Assembly: GCF_019578655.1 (NCBI RefSeq) | Contig: NC_063264.1 | Location: 8,163,213 to 8,227,212 of the forward strand | Direction: 5' to 3' | Length of the DNA stretch: 64,000 bases | From: Ricinus communis | Taxonomy: Eukaryota; Streptophyta; Magnoliopsida; Malpighiales; Euphorbiaceae | Part shown: positions 1 to 13,300 of the stretch, one piece after another | Numbering within the stretch: the stretch's first letter is position 1 | Layout: every line of letters begins with the position of its first letter | Position numbers and translations under genes: made by a program | The notes under the pieces: model-generated | The model's input: the letters and a program-made list of their open reading frames with translations, nothing else | The model's database searches: none | Told to the model about the DNA's origin: nothing

Positions 1-1
1 A

Positions 2-1150
2 AGAAAAGCTAAAATGCTTAACTTTTCTATCGCTTATGGAAAAACACCAGTCGGTCTTGCCCGGGATTGGAAGGTAACATGCTGTGCCACTAAATAATAA
101 GCCACTCCTATTAATTTCGATTAAATGAACTTTACCCCTGTTATTCTTTATTTTTCAGGTGTCTATAGAGGAGGCTAAGGAAACTGTCAATCTCTGGTAT
201 AGAGAACGACAAGAAGTGCTGAAATGGCAGGAAGCCCGCAAGAAAGAAGCTAGAGAAGATGGACGCGTTCACACATTACTGGGGCGGGCTCGAGTCTTCC
301 CTTCAATTTCTCATGCAAGTAATGCACAAAAAAGGCATATCGAGCGGGCTGCTATAAATACACCTGTGCAGGTTCTTTTGTTTCTCCTTGTGAACTTAAG
401 TTTTGTGTGCTCTTTTCCTCTCTATCTCTCCATTGATCTGGGCAGCTGTTATAGGGTAGTGCTGCTGATGTTGCCATGTGTGCCATGTTGCAAATATCAC
501 ATAATAAACGTCTAAAGGAGCTTGGATGGAAGCTGCTTTTACAGGTTAAGTTCATGTTCTTTGTGTATGATAGTTCTACAGTCCTATATGCAATATATGC
601 TCATATTGGAACCTCGTCCTTTGATTTGAACCAATTGCTCAGCCGCGGCATCTATAAAATGGTTTTATTTTCAACAAGATGCACACCAATTAAAAAGTGT
701 TGTTTTAAATGAGATGTTTTGTTAGTTATACGTCGAAATTTTTTTTTCCAAAAATAAATAATAGTCAAGTTTTTAAGTAGTCCTTGACTAAAATTTATGT
801 AAAAATATTTCTAGGATCTCCATTAAGTATGTCCATTTGGTTTTTTAAATAGATATAGATACATTGCTCCTGCCTGACTCTAGAGACTTGTGTATTGCTA
901 CATTCATATTCAACCAAGAATGAAATGTCAGTTTGTAAGCTATCTTAGTGGCTTTGGACAAAATTAACTTAATTTATAAAAGCAGATTCATGATGAAGTA
1001 ATCCTGGAAGGACCAACAGAGTCGGCTGAGGTTGCCAAGGACATAGTTATCGAGTGCATGTCTAAGCCGTTCTTCAATGGAGTGAACATTCTCAAAGTTG
1101 ACCTATCAGTCGATGCAAAATGTGCTGAAAACTGGTACTCTGCGAAGTAG
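2..1150 (+). CDS. POLIA/POLIB: Plant organellar DNA polymerase I, C-terminal exons (5' part outside window)
   Basis: Family A DNA polymerase that replicates and repairs plastid and mitochondrial DNA. Four exons are visible: 2-73 (cut by the window edge), 159-371, 455-544 and 986-1150, all with GT/AG borders and all joining in phase 0. The first carries the polymerase motif B helix (RKAKMLNFSIAYGKT). The second reads HIERAAINTPVQ and runs into GSAADVA. The fourth opens with the motif C core IHDEV, which holds a catalytic acidic residue, and ends NWYSAK before a TAG stop. The N-terminal transit peptide and 3'-5' exonuclease lie upstream of the window. POLIA and POLIB cannot be told apart from this piece. 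No break is seen, so the gene is probably functional. The tail faces the 3' end of the SPR2-like gene. Confidence 0.93.
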
Positions 1151-1902
1151 TGTCACAATTCCGTTGGAGCTTAAGTTTGGTTGGAACCCAGAGTTTGGAG
1201 TTCTGTTCTGTGCTCCACACTTCCATGAAAAGATTACAATGCTCTAGAGGATATTACTACAAGTATCATTTCTTAATATTAATTCAAAGCACAAACCAAG
1301 TTTGTTGAGCCGCAGCACAGTTTTGTCAACGGGTAGGGATGCGAGTGTGCATCTTGTGCTGCTCTGGCGGCAATTTGTAGCTACGTGCAAGGAAGCTTAC
1401 TATGAAGATCACAATTCTTTTCCTGTAAAATCCCTGGCGGTGATGACTTGACTTCAGATCTGTCTACAATTTTAACTGAGTTTTGATGAATGAAGCATAG
1501 TATTTTTCTGTAAAGTCATCCATTTTTTAAGCCACTACAAATTCTCCTATCTAATTTTACTCTCTTTCACCCAGTTGAATTGCCAAACTAAAGCTTGAGA
1601 CCAGAATTATCTACTTCTTTTCATCTGGTTGACAGCACGACACTGTTGAAAAGCTTACCATACATACAACTTGCAGGATTTCCAACAGAATTCAAGCTAG
1701 AAAAGTCTTTTTTTATTTTCTTTTCCAAAAGAAGGAAATTAAACTCTAACTTCACTAAATCCATGCAGATGCAAAACACTGGCTTGCATAAGAACTCTGC
1801 TCATTTACATTTCAATTGTCAAATTGAGGTGTATTATACCTTTATCACCCAATTAAAAGGTTTGGACAGCATTCAGGATAACACCAACAGATAATCTAAT
1901 AA
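1151..1902. other. Convergent 3' spacer between polymerase and SPR2-like genes
   Basis: About 750 bases between two convergent stop codons. It should hold both 3' untranslated regions. Much of it is repeated, with decay, at about 27.5-28.3 kb. No coding signal is seen. Confidence 0.6.
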
Positions 1903-4900
1903 TTACTTGTCAAACTGTTGTAGTTCGATTCTCCAGGCAGAAGCCAACTGCATCAGAAGTTGGTCAGGTGCTGCACCTTCCCAGTCTTCAGGTGGATCTA
2001 TTGCTGTAGAAGCTTCATGTAAATTCAATAGAAGCTCCTTCTTCAATTCCATGGGAATGCCCAAGACATCAGGTCCGTTTTCCAGCACTATTTCTACCAA
2101 CTGGAGAACAAGAAGCATAACTCTGATCAATTTAAGATCTATATCTTTACTTAGCCACAGTATCAGTAATTTATGGATGATAACTCTGCCCTAAAACACA
2201 AATAGCAAGTGCAGTAACTAGCGACCTGCAAAGAAATAATATGCTCGCATGGTGTAGCTATGAAATTCTATTTCTGAAATCTGACATTCTGATCGGTGAC
2301 TAGGGGCTCATTTGGTACCAAAGTGAACAAAAGCCAAAACATCAAAAATCATTTTCCAACAAAGCTTTCCCCTCATCCTTTGTTTCATGTCTCAGCATTT
2401 TTTTCATAACACCCAAATACAGCAACTGGTTGGGGGGTGGGTATGGCACGTTTTTCCATACCCATGCATGCTCTAAATGGATAGGGCACTACTCCATTAC
2501 TTATAAAGTTCAAAAAAGGATTATTTTACGTGCGCAACATTTTCATAAAACATACTTTAGAACATGACATATATCAAGATTAAGGTTTTATATCTATTCT
2601 AAGGAAAAGGACAATAACAATACTACTTAAAAGTTAATTTAAAATAAATATTATGATATTTAAGTGGATTATAACATCTAAGTTGGTTTCTCTATTAACA
2701 TAGGGTAACCATCTATGCTAAAAGCATTACTAGTTCGCTACCATGTTGCTGCAGGCTCCAAGATATTTTTGCCTATATGCCTCCATAGTCCATATCATTG
2801 CACTAGACTCCACATGCATTTATCATTCCCAAAGTTAAGGATCCTCTGCCTTTTATGATCCGGCTTAGAGAATGACAAGAGTCTCTCTCTCTCTCTCTCA
2901 TTTAGTCTGCTAACAAGGAGGTTATACAATAGCAAATTCCAGAAAACACTGGCTTTGCAAGTGTACATGCAAGGTATCAAAAACGTTACTTCTTAGTTCA
3001 TTCACCTAGCATCATTTGTTCAGTTGAGAAAATATGTACCTGATGAATCCAGGACAAACAGATGTCAAACAAGTTCTGCTCCAGTAGAAATTGCACAATA
3101 GCATGCAACACCTCGCATGCTGTCTCATTTGAAAGCTGATCAATAACAGGACCTGATCTGTCCATAAGCTTTACAAGGAGAAAATCATCCCCGGTAGATA
3201 CGACTTCAACATAAGCTGTATCCATATCTCCCATCTTAAGGGCATCCATTGCATTAGTCCAAGATGTCCAAATAGGATCCCGCTCTGGTCCACCATTATC
3301 ATCTCCCATAGCTTCTGCTGTCATCTCAGGGATGGCCACTCTTGCTGTTCGAGATAATCCATTGTCTTCCCCGGCAACCCGAATGGCTTCCAACGTAGCT
3401 TCATCTTTAGAGGCTTGCCAGACACTTCTAGCAGAAGGCCCCTCACCAAACCTAAGAGGTCCAGCCCCTTTATCCCATGCTCTCCTGCTACCAACCTGAT
3501 CACTTTCAGGTTCTGATTTAGGTGATCTTCCATCTATAGAACCACCACTTGGAGCTCTCCTTGAGCTAATCGGCCCATTTCTGGATGCACCATAAGCTGG
3601 AAAATCCCAAGCATCAGACATATCAGATCTCCAATTAGGGCCTCTTCCTCTCATGCCTGAAGCAGTAACATCAGATTGGGTGAATCTTTCCCCGAAAGGA
3701 ACCCGTGCATTATACTTAGCATTGGAGTATTCAGAGAAGCCATTATACTTCCCCAAAGGTCTATTAGATCCTTCAAAACCAATTGGAAAATTACTACCCC
3801 TCCGGCCTGATGATATTGACAAATCACGTGCCATGTCTTCTACGATTCTCTCGAGACCTCTAACTCGGTTTTCCAAAGTTATCATGCTATCATGAGACCC
3901 GCCCATGAAATCCTATAATGTGCAACAGTCATCAGTAAAAAAATCATGCATGAGAGCAATTTCCTTAATGCTAAAGTTTATAAAATACCTGCAGCATATT
4001 CATGAGATGAGCTTGTTGTCTCTCCAACTGCAACAACTGCCTCTGGATAGCCAACCAATTTCCTTTACTATTAATGAAGGATCCTTCAGATTGGCCATCA
4101 GATTTAGAGAAACCTGCACGGCTACCAGATGATTCCCTAGGATTTACATCAGGCCTGTCATCACCAAATGCTCTATTTCTTGCATCTTTCCCAGCATTTC
4201 CTCTTTCAATGTTACGGTATTTACTGAAAGATCCATGGAGATCATCTGATTGGCTGTTTGCCAAGCGGTTTGACCTTCCCCTTGACTCAGAATCATGCAG
4301 TTCTGGTTCTTCCTCATTCAAATTTGAGGAAGTGATACATCTACGAGAAACAACAACTTCTACAGGCAGATCACCGGATCCCCTTGTTTCAAGCTTCTGG
4401 AAGAATTCTGGGTTTAAGTCTTTGTCTGTCAAGGCAGGTGCTTTCTTTTTCAATATTACAACTGCTTTGTCAGGAATGCTTCCAGCTTTGCTTTTTGGAA
4501 CAGAATCCATATTAGGGGAAGAACCCCTGGTTGAATCCTTCGCCAATGACTCGGTTTTCTGATCATCAGGATTTGGAATCTTATCTGACGACGACTCTGC
4601 TTTTTCAGGGTGGTTACCCTCTGAAAAAAGATTACAAAGAAACAAGCGAACAGAAAGGATTAGACATTGGAAGATTGTTTAAAGCAAAAATAGTAATAAT
4701 GTAGTGCTCACCACAAGAGGAAGCCTTTTGATCATCCAAAACACCATCTTCAGCTTTCCCTGCAATCTTCTTCCATTGTTGCAATGCCTCTGTCATGCTA
4801 TCTCTGACAGGCTTTATCTGTTGAACCAATAACTACTTAATTGGACCTGATGATAGCCCTAAGGGCAATACAAGGTAACATAAACCTGTCTGCCCTGATG

Positions 4901-5417
4901 GTTCCAGACACTATATCTAAACTGAACTATGAGCTAACCTTCCTTAAACAATAGCATCTAATTTATAATAGTTTGGAACCACACAACAATATTACATAGT
5001 TACCAAATGAGAATCACAAGAACGTAGATGTCAATGATGGCTTGTATAAAAGTTGAGATAAGTTAGCCAGTTCTAAATGCAATCCTTAGTCCAATAGATA
5101 TATCATGTTATTCCAGAATTCACAGAATATTTCATGAGGCTTTCTGGTTGTGAAACTAGGCCAATATCTGATATGTTTATCAGCTGTGTTATCAACCAGA
5201 AATAATGCAGATGCATGCAATTTATTCTTTTTTCTTTTTTTTTTTTCTTGTCAGAAAAGGTAAGTTTATTTCAAACATTATCAGATAAGTGATATGTAAA
5301 AGTCACAAACCTTCTAAATAAAATTTCACTTCATAAAAAAGGATGAAACTGTGAAGTTATTGTTATGTCCATATTAGGGATTTGATTGCAGCACATGAAT
5401 CAGAGTATTTTAATAAT

Positions 5418-5457
<40 letters not shown>

Positions 5458-7047
5458 ACACGGCGGAATTTTGGTTCTTAGTCACATCACAAAGATTTAA
5501 TCCTTCAGTCCTCTTTATGTTTTTAACTCTTTTGATGATAATAGGTTGACATTAGAAAGAAAATTATTGGGAAGGTCTTCAAGACTTTACGAATACATAT
5601 AAACATCATCATTAATGACTTCTGTTATGTTCTGAGTATTTTATCGAACAATACCCTCTTAAGAAGTGTGAGAAGGTTACTGATAGGGCTCAAGCATAAA
5701 TGCACCAACACTCAACATAAGACCTTTGGTACTTTTCCTAGTGACCACAAATATTGATTGAAACAAAATAGGTCAAGAATACAGACTATAATGCAGCCAA
5801 AAGAGCCCCAAAATAGGAGACATAGAGAAGAAAGAATGACCTAACAAGCTACCTTGTCAAAACGGCAAGATTCGAGCACCGTCAATGTGGAACTAGCAAC
5901 TTCATCCGTAATCAAGCTCCTTGAATGCAATGCTAAGGCACTTAGAGCATCGGCTGCGGCCTTACGTGTTGCCCAATCTGTACTTCCAAGGCAGTCATGA
6001 ATGCTTTGCAACAACGGTTCCAACCCTTGTGGTGCAATTGCTCCAACCTACAAAAATGTCTTACCTCTTTAAAATTCCAGATTCAAAGAGTTGCAAAATA
6101 TATTCAGTAACGTTGACTACATACTTCAAACACCAAAAAAGTTAAGCACAATGACTCAAGTAAAATTGAATAGTGTGGATAGAATATCCAATTAATCACC
6201 AATAAAAGGAAGAAACTGTCAGAGTAACTGCTCGGGACTTGTGTCAAGAATTCAACTTTTCTTGCATCATACAATTAGCAATCAAACAAAACACCTATCA
6301 CCAAGAATCATGTAATATAGGTTCAAACAAATGCAACTTAAAAGATTGTCCAACCTGCAACAAATTTTCCACAACACTCAACATTGCAGCCTTTGCATGG
6401 AAATTCTGCCTACCCAATAACGTACAAACCCAAGGAAACAACTGCCTAAATGCTCCCACAGGCATGTCTTCTTCCATAGAAAACTCCACCATCTTTGCCA
6501 TACACATAGCTGCACCCAATTGCACCACTTTGTTCTGTTGACGCATGGCCTCAAACAATGGCCTAACAAACAACTCAACTGTACCCCTCACCCCTTCTCT
6601 TCCCTTCAAATGTAACCCTGACAAAACCCCAACAACCTCACAACATGCATTCCTAACACCTGGATCAGAATCTTTCAACATTTTAACAATGTGAGTGATG
6701 ATTGTTGTCAAACGAGGTAATTTTATATCATGATGAACTCGACAGCATAGAGAGAGTAAGTCAAGAGCATCCTTTTTCACTTTGGATTTGGTGATGGGAT
6801 CAGATGAGCAACTATATAGGGAGTTGAGGAGCAAGGGGAGGGTATTGGATGACACGGAATAAATAATAGAATAGAGATCTTGAAGGGCAACCTGATGAGT
6901 GTCATGATCAGCAAGGTTAGAAAGAGAAAGTAGGATTTGTTGCTTGAGTGCAGCATTAGCAAATTGGGTGCAAAGAGAGGAGGATATAGAGCAAGGTGGC
7001 TTTGAAGATTGGTTTAGGTGCTTCGTGGGTTTTGAAGATTTGCTCAT
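1903..7047 (-). CDS. SPR2/TOR1: SPIRAL2/TORTIFOLIA1-like microtubule-associated protein, six exons
   Basis: Plant-specific protein that binds cortical microtubules and their minus ends and controls directional cell growth. On the minus strand the exons are 7047-6355, 6047-5853, 4817-4712, 4620-3989, 3912-3040 and 2100-1903. All borders are GT/AG and the phases close, giving about 898 codons, close to the roughly 860-residue family size. Exon 1 (residues 1-231) and exon 2 hold the N-terminal HEAT-repeat array (for example DSDPGVRNACCEVVGVLSGL). Exon 4 is a low-complexity linker followed by a Q/L-rich helix (QRQLLQLERQQAHLMNMLQ). Exons 5 and 6 form the conserved C-terminal domain, ending ELQQFDK. 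The ATG at 7047 follows an AG-rich leader on the minus strand. Exon 1 is duplicated upstream (7898-8671), and the 3' half has a decayed copy at 28.3-30.0 kb. Confidence 0.92.
2882..2899. repeat. (TC)n microsatellite in SPR2 intron
   Basis: About nine TC units in the last intron of the SPR2-like gene. The corresponding site in the duplicate near 28.96 kb is much shorter. Confidence 0.9.
5421..5452. repeat. (GA)16 microsatellite in SPR2 intron
   Basis: Sixteen GA units in the intron between exons 2 and 3. A shorter GA run sits at the matching place in the decayed duplicate, near 30.39 kb. Confidence 0.95.
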
Positions 7048-7897
7048 ATTGTTTACAGAGACAGAAAGATGAAAGTTTAAATGAAGAAATGAAAAGGGAT
7101 CAGAGAATCAGAGCCGCGAAATTGTGAGAGATAGGAAAGAGAATTTTGCAGAAAGAAGGAAATGAGATTTTACAGAAATGTAGCACTGTTGGAGCATTTT
7201 CTAGAGAAAAAGATGAAACAGCTACATATTTGTTCCAAACTCTCTCTATGTCTTATATTTTATCAATAATCAACTGAAGCTTCAAGGAGATAAATGCCAC
7301 CATACTTCAGCCGCAACCCCAAAAAAGATATTTTCTTTTCCTCCACATTGGTTAACCAAAAAAAAATCAGACATGCCAACCATAATTAACAAATGTAAAA
7401 TGTAATGTGAATTATTCAAAATTTCATCATCAAACATGAAAAAGAAAAAATCAAAATCCCAAAATTTAATTCTGTTGTAACCATTTCTCTACATCAAATA
7501 CCACATTTTCACCATATATAAACTTTAGATGCAAAACATATAAGCTCCACTTTGCCAGAACAAATATAGACCACATACTAACCAACCAACCAATCGAACT
7601 GCATTCCTAGGCCTGCCACAAGCTAATATGCTAAAGTTTATTATGCACCACAAAAAACTTAAACTTCAATAACGCATCATCAAAAATTATGCTAACAGTT
7701 TCATTTTCCATCTCTCTCAATAAATTCTTAGCAAACAAACAAATCAAATTATAAATCAAATCACCGAACGCAACAATTCACCTTCAAATTCTCATAAAAA
7801 CAAAAAAACTATACAAAATAACTGCATTTTATCAAACCCAATAGTTTGCTAAGACAGGGCCACAATGAATGAAATCTGACACCAAAATTATACAAAC
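7048..7897. other. Spacer or intron between the two SPR2 first exons
   Basis: It follows the 3' splice donor of the 7898-8671 exon and leads into the ATG exon at 7047. It could be the promoter and leader of the downstream start, or an intron if the upstream exon is spliced past 7047. AT-rich with no coding signal. Confidence 0.5.
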
Positions 7898-8671
7898 CTG
7901 AGCTAAACTTGTCACAACCCCCAATAAAGCAGCTTTAGCCTGAAAATTTTGCCCATTCAACAACTTACAAATCCTTGGACACAACTTCTGGAATGCCCCA
8001 GTAGGCACGTTACTCCCATTACGAGCACCATCATTAGCCTCCATAGCCGCAGAATCCACCATTTTTGCCATACAAACTGCAGCACCAGATTGAACACCTT
8101 TGTTCTGTTCTCCCATGGCTTCAAACAAAGGCCTAACGAATAAACCAACCATGGATCCAACTGCATTATTATCACCACCGCCACCCTCTCCGCCACCACC
8201 ATTGCCATTACCACTCTTCAAATACAATGTAGATAAAACCCCAATAGCATCTCCACACGCATCTTTAACACTAGAATCAGAATCTTTAAGCCTTTTAACA
8301 ATGTGGGAAATGATTTTAGTCAAGTGGGGTAATGTCAAATCTCTATGAGATTGACAAGTGAGTGAAAGTAAATGCAAAGATTCTTTTTTAACAGAAGGTT
8401 TAGCATTGGAGGAATCAGAAAGAGAGTCATAAAGCGAATTGAGAAGCATAGGAAGTGCTTCAGGTGAAATAGATTGAGTAATGGAGTGAAGGTCTTCAAT
8501 GGCGATCTGATGGGTGTCACGGTCGGCAAGTTTAGAGAGAGAAGTAATGATTCTCTGCTTGAGTTCGACCATGGCTAAATGAGTTGACAGAGAGGAAGAT
8601 CTTGAATTGGGCTGGTTTTGATTTGAGGGTTTTGTTGTAGGTCTTAAAGATTTGGGTGCTTGAGTACTCAT
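7898..8671 (-). CDS. Second SPR2/TOR1-type first exon (HEAT-repeat N-terminus)
   Basis: Open for 258 codons from an ATG at 8671 to a GT donor at 7897-7896 after LAQ. That is the same exon end and phase as exon 1 of the downstream gene, which ends LLQ. The protein is the SPR2 HEAT array (LKQRIITSLSKLADRDTHQI, then SDSSVKDACGDAIGVLSTLY, then FVRPLFEAMGEQNKGVQ), with a glycine-rich insert (GNGNGGGGEGGGG) missing from the other copy. No second set of downstream exons exists in the window. It is therefore either an alternative first exon spliced to the acceptor at 6047, or a truncated tandem copy. No stop or frameshift is present. A CT-rich leader lies about 220 bases upstream of the ATG. Confidence 0.85.
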
Positions 8672-8888
8672 TGTTAATATGGGCATAAAAAAAACAAACA
8701 AAAAAAAAAAAGACTCCTTTTAGTGCAGACGGAAGAAAAGTTTAGGTTGTTAGAGAGAAATGGAAATGGGTTTGGGGAGAAAAGAGAGAAATTAGTGTAA
8801 AAGAGGTAGCTTGACGTTTTGAGAGAGTGAAAGATAGAGAAAATCTGAGAGAAATGTTGGTTGAGAAATGAAGGAATTTTTGCAGTTC

Positions 8889-8891
<3 letters not shown>

Positions 8892-8921
<30 letters not shown>
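8892..8921. repeat. (GA)n tract, CT-rich leader of the upstream SPR2 exon
   Basis: About 15 GA units (CT on the coding strand), 220 bases upstream of the ATG at 8671. CT/GA tracts are common in plant 5' leaders, so this may mark the transcribed 5' region. Confidence 0.7.
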
Positions 8922-8927
<6 letters not shown>

Positions 8928-10300
8928 ATGGAGTAACAGGAAAGCTAAAATTATGAAGGAGGCAAGTATTTTGGTTGAGTGAGGAGGTGCCAGCCACAGC
9001 CAGCATGTGAAAGGTGAAACTGAAGGTCAGATTTGAGAAGTGTGAGAGTGAGGGAAACAAGGTTTTGTGGGTCTTTTTCCTTTCTTTTTCTTTTTTTCTA
9101 CAATCAAACAAGCTTAAATGTGTTTTCTTTTTTTCATGATTGTATAAGAAATTAATTAAAATGGACCAACTAAAGACTAGATCCAAATCCTGGTTTTGGA
9201 GCTTAATTGATTGAGCTTAGAAGGACATTTGCTTATGTGATTTTAGGATCACTTTGAAATAAACTGTAATGTATTTTAAAAGAATTGAGATTTGAAAAGA
9301 AGAATAAGAGAAAGTGGAATTGGATAGGGCTTTTCAAATTTTCATGTTAGTGGGGTCATTTGGTTGGGTTTGAGATTGGGATCAAAATGATCATGACCCT
9401 TGATTTGTATGACTTGGTATGCAGTCAATGTCTTGGTTTAGGCTTTAGAGAGTTGTGGAGGTGGGACCCGTTTTGCTTAGTGAAGTGTTTGAACAATCAA
9501 CCTCAATTGGGTATTCTATATAATGTTTGGAGCGTCTATGATTTGATCATTTAATCAGTAACCATTGCAATTTCTTGAAGAATTGGTTGAAAATGAAGTT
9601 GAAGCTGTGCTGTGGTGGAGTCCACGTTTAGCAACAGTATCTCACTTGCCCTAATAGTCCTCTTGCATGGGGACAAACTAACTTCTGATATTATTTTAAG
9701 GAAATTATAAAATTTTGTCCTCTAATTTAATTTTTTGACATAAAAGTTTTGTAGTTTTTTTATAACACTTTGATAATTATAGGTGCATATATATATATAT
9801 ATATATAATGGGATTAATATTTTAATAATATATTTTATATATAATATGGTAAAAACATATCTTTTTTTGGTTTTATTATATATTATAAGTAATATTAGCT
9901 AAAATGAAAAAATATTGAGCTTAATGCTTACAAATGGACTTAAATATGATTGTTGTTAACAAGATCCAAAACTAAGACGTGTGAACTGATTATGCATAAG
10001 TCAGACAGAAAATTACAAGACTCAAATGAAAATTAATTAGTTTTTTTCATAATTATGAACTATTATTAGTTATTTGTTCAATTTAAGATAACTAAGAGTT
10101 ATTAGAAAATAGCTCGTAATGATTTTGTATTGAGGAAAGAATTCTACAAAATGAATCTCTACATAACCATATAAGGATTGAAGATCATATGCATAACAGA
10201 TAATCTGCACCTGTCCACTATTCCTTTCTTTACAATTTTTTTTATAGTTCATTTTTTTCCAAACATTTTAGTTTTAGTTGTTGTTATTCTTTCAAGATCT
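8922..10300. other. Intergenic DNA upstream of the SPR2 locus
   Basis: Probably holds the promoter of the upstream SPR2 exon. A stretch at about 9355-9560 has a diverged relative at about 53450-53650. A TA microsatellite lies near 9788-9807. No gene is recognised. Confidence 0.5.
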
Positions 10301-13300
10301 AAAAAGGCTTTCAATGAGTGAAGACTGATGATCAATCATTTTTCTACCTTGAAAATTTTTGGATCTAAATAGAATTTTTACTTCCAGTTTTATTTTTATG
10401 TCTTACGAGTTAATTACTATGACCATGAGATTAAATATGTAAGTCTAGTTTTTTAAAATATTTAATTTAGCCTTTTTATTTGTAATACCCGGAATTTTTC
10501 TTTAATAATAATAATATTAATAATAAATAATAAATGAGTTCTTATTTAAATTAATTCTACTTTATTTTTATTTGGTTTAAATTGGAATGATTTAAATGAA
10601 AATTTTAATGCTAGACAAATAAAAGAGTTATTTTTATATCAAATTAGTTTGATTTTTAAGAAATTAATTAAGTAAATTCTTTGAGAAATAAATTATATTT
10701 TTAGTTATTCAAATTTTTTCCTAAATGAATATATATAAATTAAATTCTATACTTGAGAGTTATGGAAGAATTAGTAAAGGATATTTTATAAAATAATTAT
10801 TGGGAAAAAGGACATTTTAAATTAGCTGATGGTGTTAAATTTTAATTGAAAAATATTTAGCAAATAATTAATTAAATTAATTGTGTTAGGAGTAAATTAG
10901 AAATTTATTTTGGAATAAGGATTAAAAGTATAATTTTATTAATATATGGGGTTTTAATGAAAATCTGTATGTTTGGTATTTTTGTAATTAAATATATCGG
11001 CAAGGGCTTTTTGGTAATTTTATATTTAAAAGCAAGGGTAAATATGTAATTGTATATTTTCAATGATTCTAATTTGGCCCACATTAAATAGTTTGGAGCT
11101 TAATTGAAAAGCTTTTAAGGGTTAATTGGAATTTTTGCAGGACGAAATTGTTAGTAATTAAAAAGTTGAGGGGCTAAATGGTAAAGAAGAAAAGTTTAGG
11201 GACTAATTGCCGTTAAGGAACGAAAAGAAAAGAAAGAAAAAGAAAGAGAAAGAGAGAGGAGCATTGGGGAAGAAGAGGGAGAGGAAGGAGGACCTTCGGC
11301 CATCCATGGCGGACGGCAAAGGAGGTCCCGCCCGAGCGAGGTGGCGTCAGCTGCAGGTGTGGCGAGTGCAGCGACAGTAGCTACGGGCGGCGAGGAGCGG
11401 TGGAAAGCGCGAGGAAGAAGAGGCGGTCGGTGCCATTCACGGCATGTCCGCTGGTACTAAGGATGGCGATCGGCTTGTCGGAGAGCGAGCTTCCTTTTAG
11501 CGGCAGCGGCGATGCAATTGGTGGCCAGAATTAGAAGATCTGGTGAAGTGAGGAAAGTAGGGGCAGCCGTGTTTTCTGAATTTTTCGGTGAGCTCCGGCG
11601 AGGGATGGATGATCGGAGGGCATATCCAGACTCTCCTCAGCTCAACCTTTCCAATGGCACCGGTTTCGTGGCGATCGAACTCCGTTTGAAAATCGACGGC
11701 TGAGATCGTCTGTAAATCTCTCCAGACGATCCGAGGTCGGATCAAAAGATCGGAAGTGGGAATCATCATCAAAGCATCGTTTTTGAGTCTGTTGGTGCAT
11801 TTGGATCGTCGATCAGACTCCGGCAGCTAGAGGCGAGTCGACTGAGAGATCGAGCGTCTCGGTAATTTCTCTAGCCTGTTGATTTTAGAATTCTTTGGTA
11901 AATTATGTGTTATTGAATTGTGTTGAGTATTAGAAATATTGTTAGTTAAAATAATTATTTGTCGGACTGGCTGCCTTTAGTCGTGAATTGTGATGTGTGG
12001 CGGAGTCTGGCAAAATAATGAAGTCTTGGGGACCCGACTCCCGTTAAAATAAATTATTGAATATTTGAAGTGTTTTCTGGGAGGTTCTGGACCCGTTTTA
12101 CGAGGGGTAAATGTCCGTATTTTAGGAAAAGTTCTACCGAATTTTCGGTAGAATTTACCCGAGTCGAGATTTTTAGACAGTCAGACCTAGGAATCTAAAC
12201 CTAGGGTTAATTGTCAAATGTTTCAACATTATTGATCAATTGTTTTCCGTGATTAGATAATCCGTCAGTTCGGCTCGCTCCACCTGTGGCATCGGAGCAG
12301 AGCTAGGAGGTCGTCAAAGCTGTGAGTTAAAGTCATATGTCCTTTACATGTGTTATGCTGAGAGTTTACGAAATAATTCTGATTACATGATTTAATATTT
12401 TAATCACTTATTTTAATCGCTATTTATATAAGTTTCATTTTCTGCATTATGATTTTGTTATTCGTGTTGACTCGGGATGAGACGGCTGTAACACTTGCTA
12501 TCGATGAGATGCATCGGTATGAATCAGAGACAGAGGGGTAAGGATTTGTAAATTTTAAAAGAGTAAATGAGGAATTGCCCTGGTCGAGCATTGCTCTCTA
12601 GGCTGAGTAGAGTGAGTGTACCGGAGTAAAGGTCCCTAGTCGAGCATTGCTCTCTGGGCGCCGGCTTATTTGAAAACTTAAGTGATCGGACTAGATTTAA
12701 GGACCCTGGTCGAGCTTCACTTTCTAGACTATCCAGTCTTATTGGAGTAAAAGATCGAAAGGCTAAGAGAATTAGTGATAATTAAGTGACTGAACTGGAA
12801 TTAAGGACCCTGGTCGAGCTTTGCTCTCTGGTTGCCAGTTCTGTTAGAATGAGAGAGAGTTGAGATGTTTAGTGTTGGGATTAGGGCTCTGTTGAAGTAC
12901 TCTGTCCCGTAGTAGGTGAAAGTTATTTTTATTTAAGCATGGCATGACACGTTTATTTTTGCATCACTTAGTATTTATTTCAAATTAAATAAATGTGTTA
13001 TCAAAGTATTTGTAACTGTTTTTGGATATATGATTTAACTCACTTTCGAGAGTGACAATCTCAATTTTACTATTTTTCAGATCTGTGATTATTAGTCTTC
13101 CCACGGCTCTTATCCAGTAACCCGACTCCTTCATCATCTGGTGATGTAATTGATTTGGTACGTTTGACTTGTAAAATCTTAGATTCTCCGCAGTAGAAGT
13201 AATAGACTTATTGTTTGTAATATTATGTAGTTTCGGGCCTCGCCTAATTCTTCTGGCAAACCGAATTAATTATGTAGAATTAAATGGTTAAGAAATTGTA

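Noticed and set aside
8887..9186. 99-residue minus frame ending in a Ser-Leu repeat
   Set aside because: It is the CT microsatellite read as protein.
11497..11772. Overlapping frames on both strands in the GC-rich part of the solo LTR
   Set aside because: High GC removes stops by chance; the proteins have no recognisable features.
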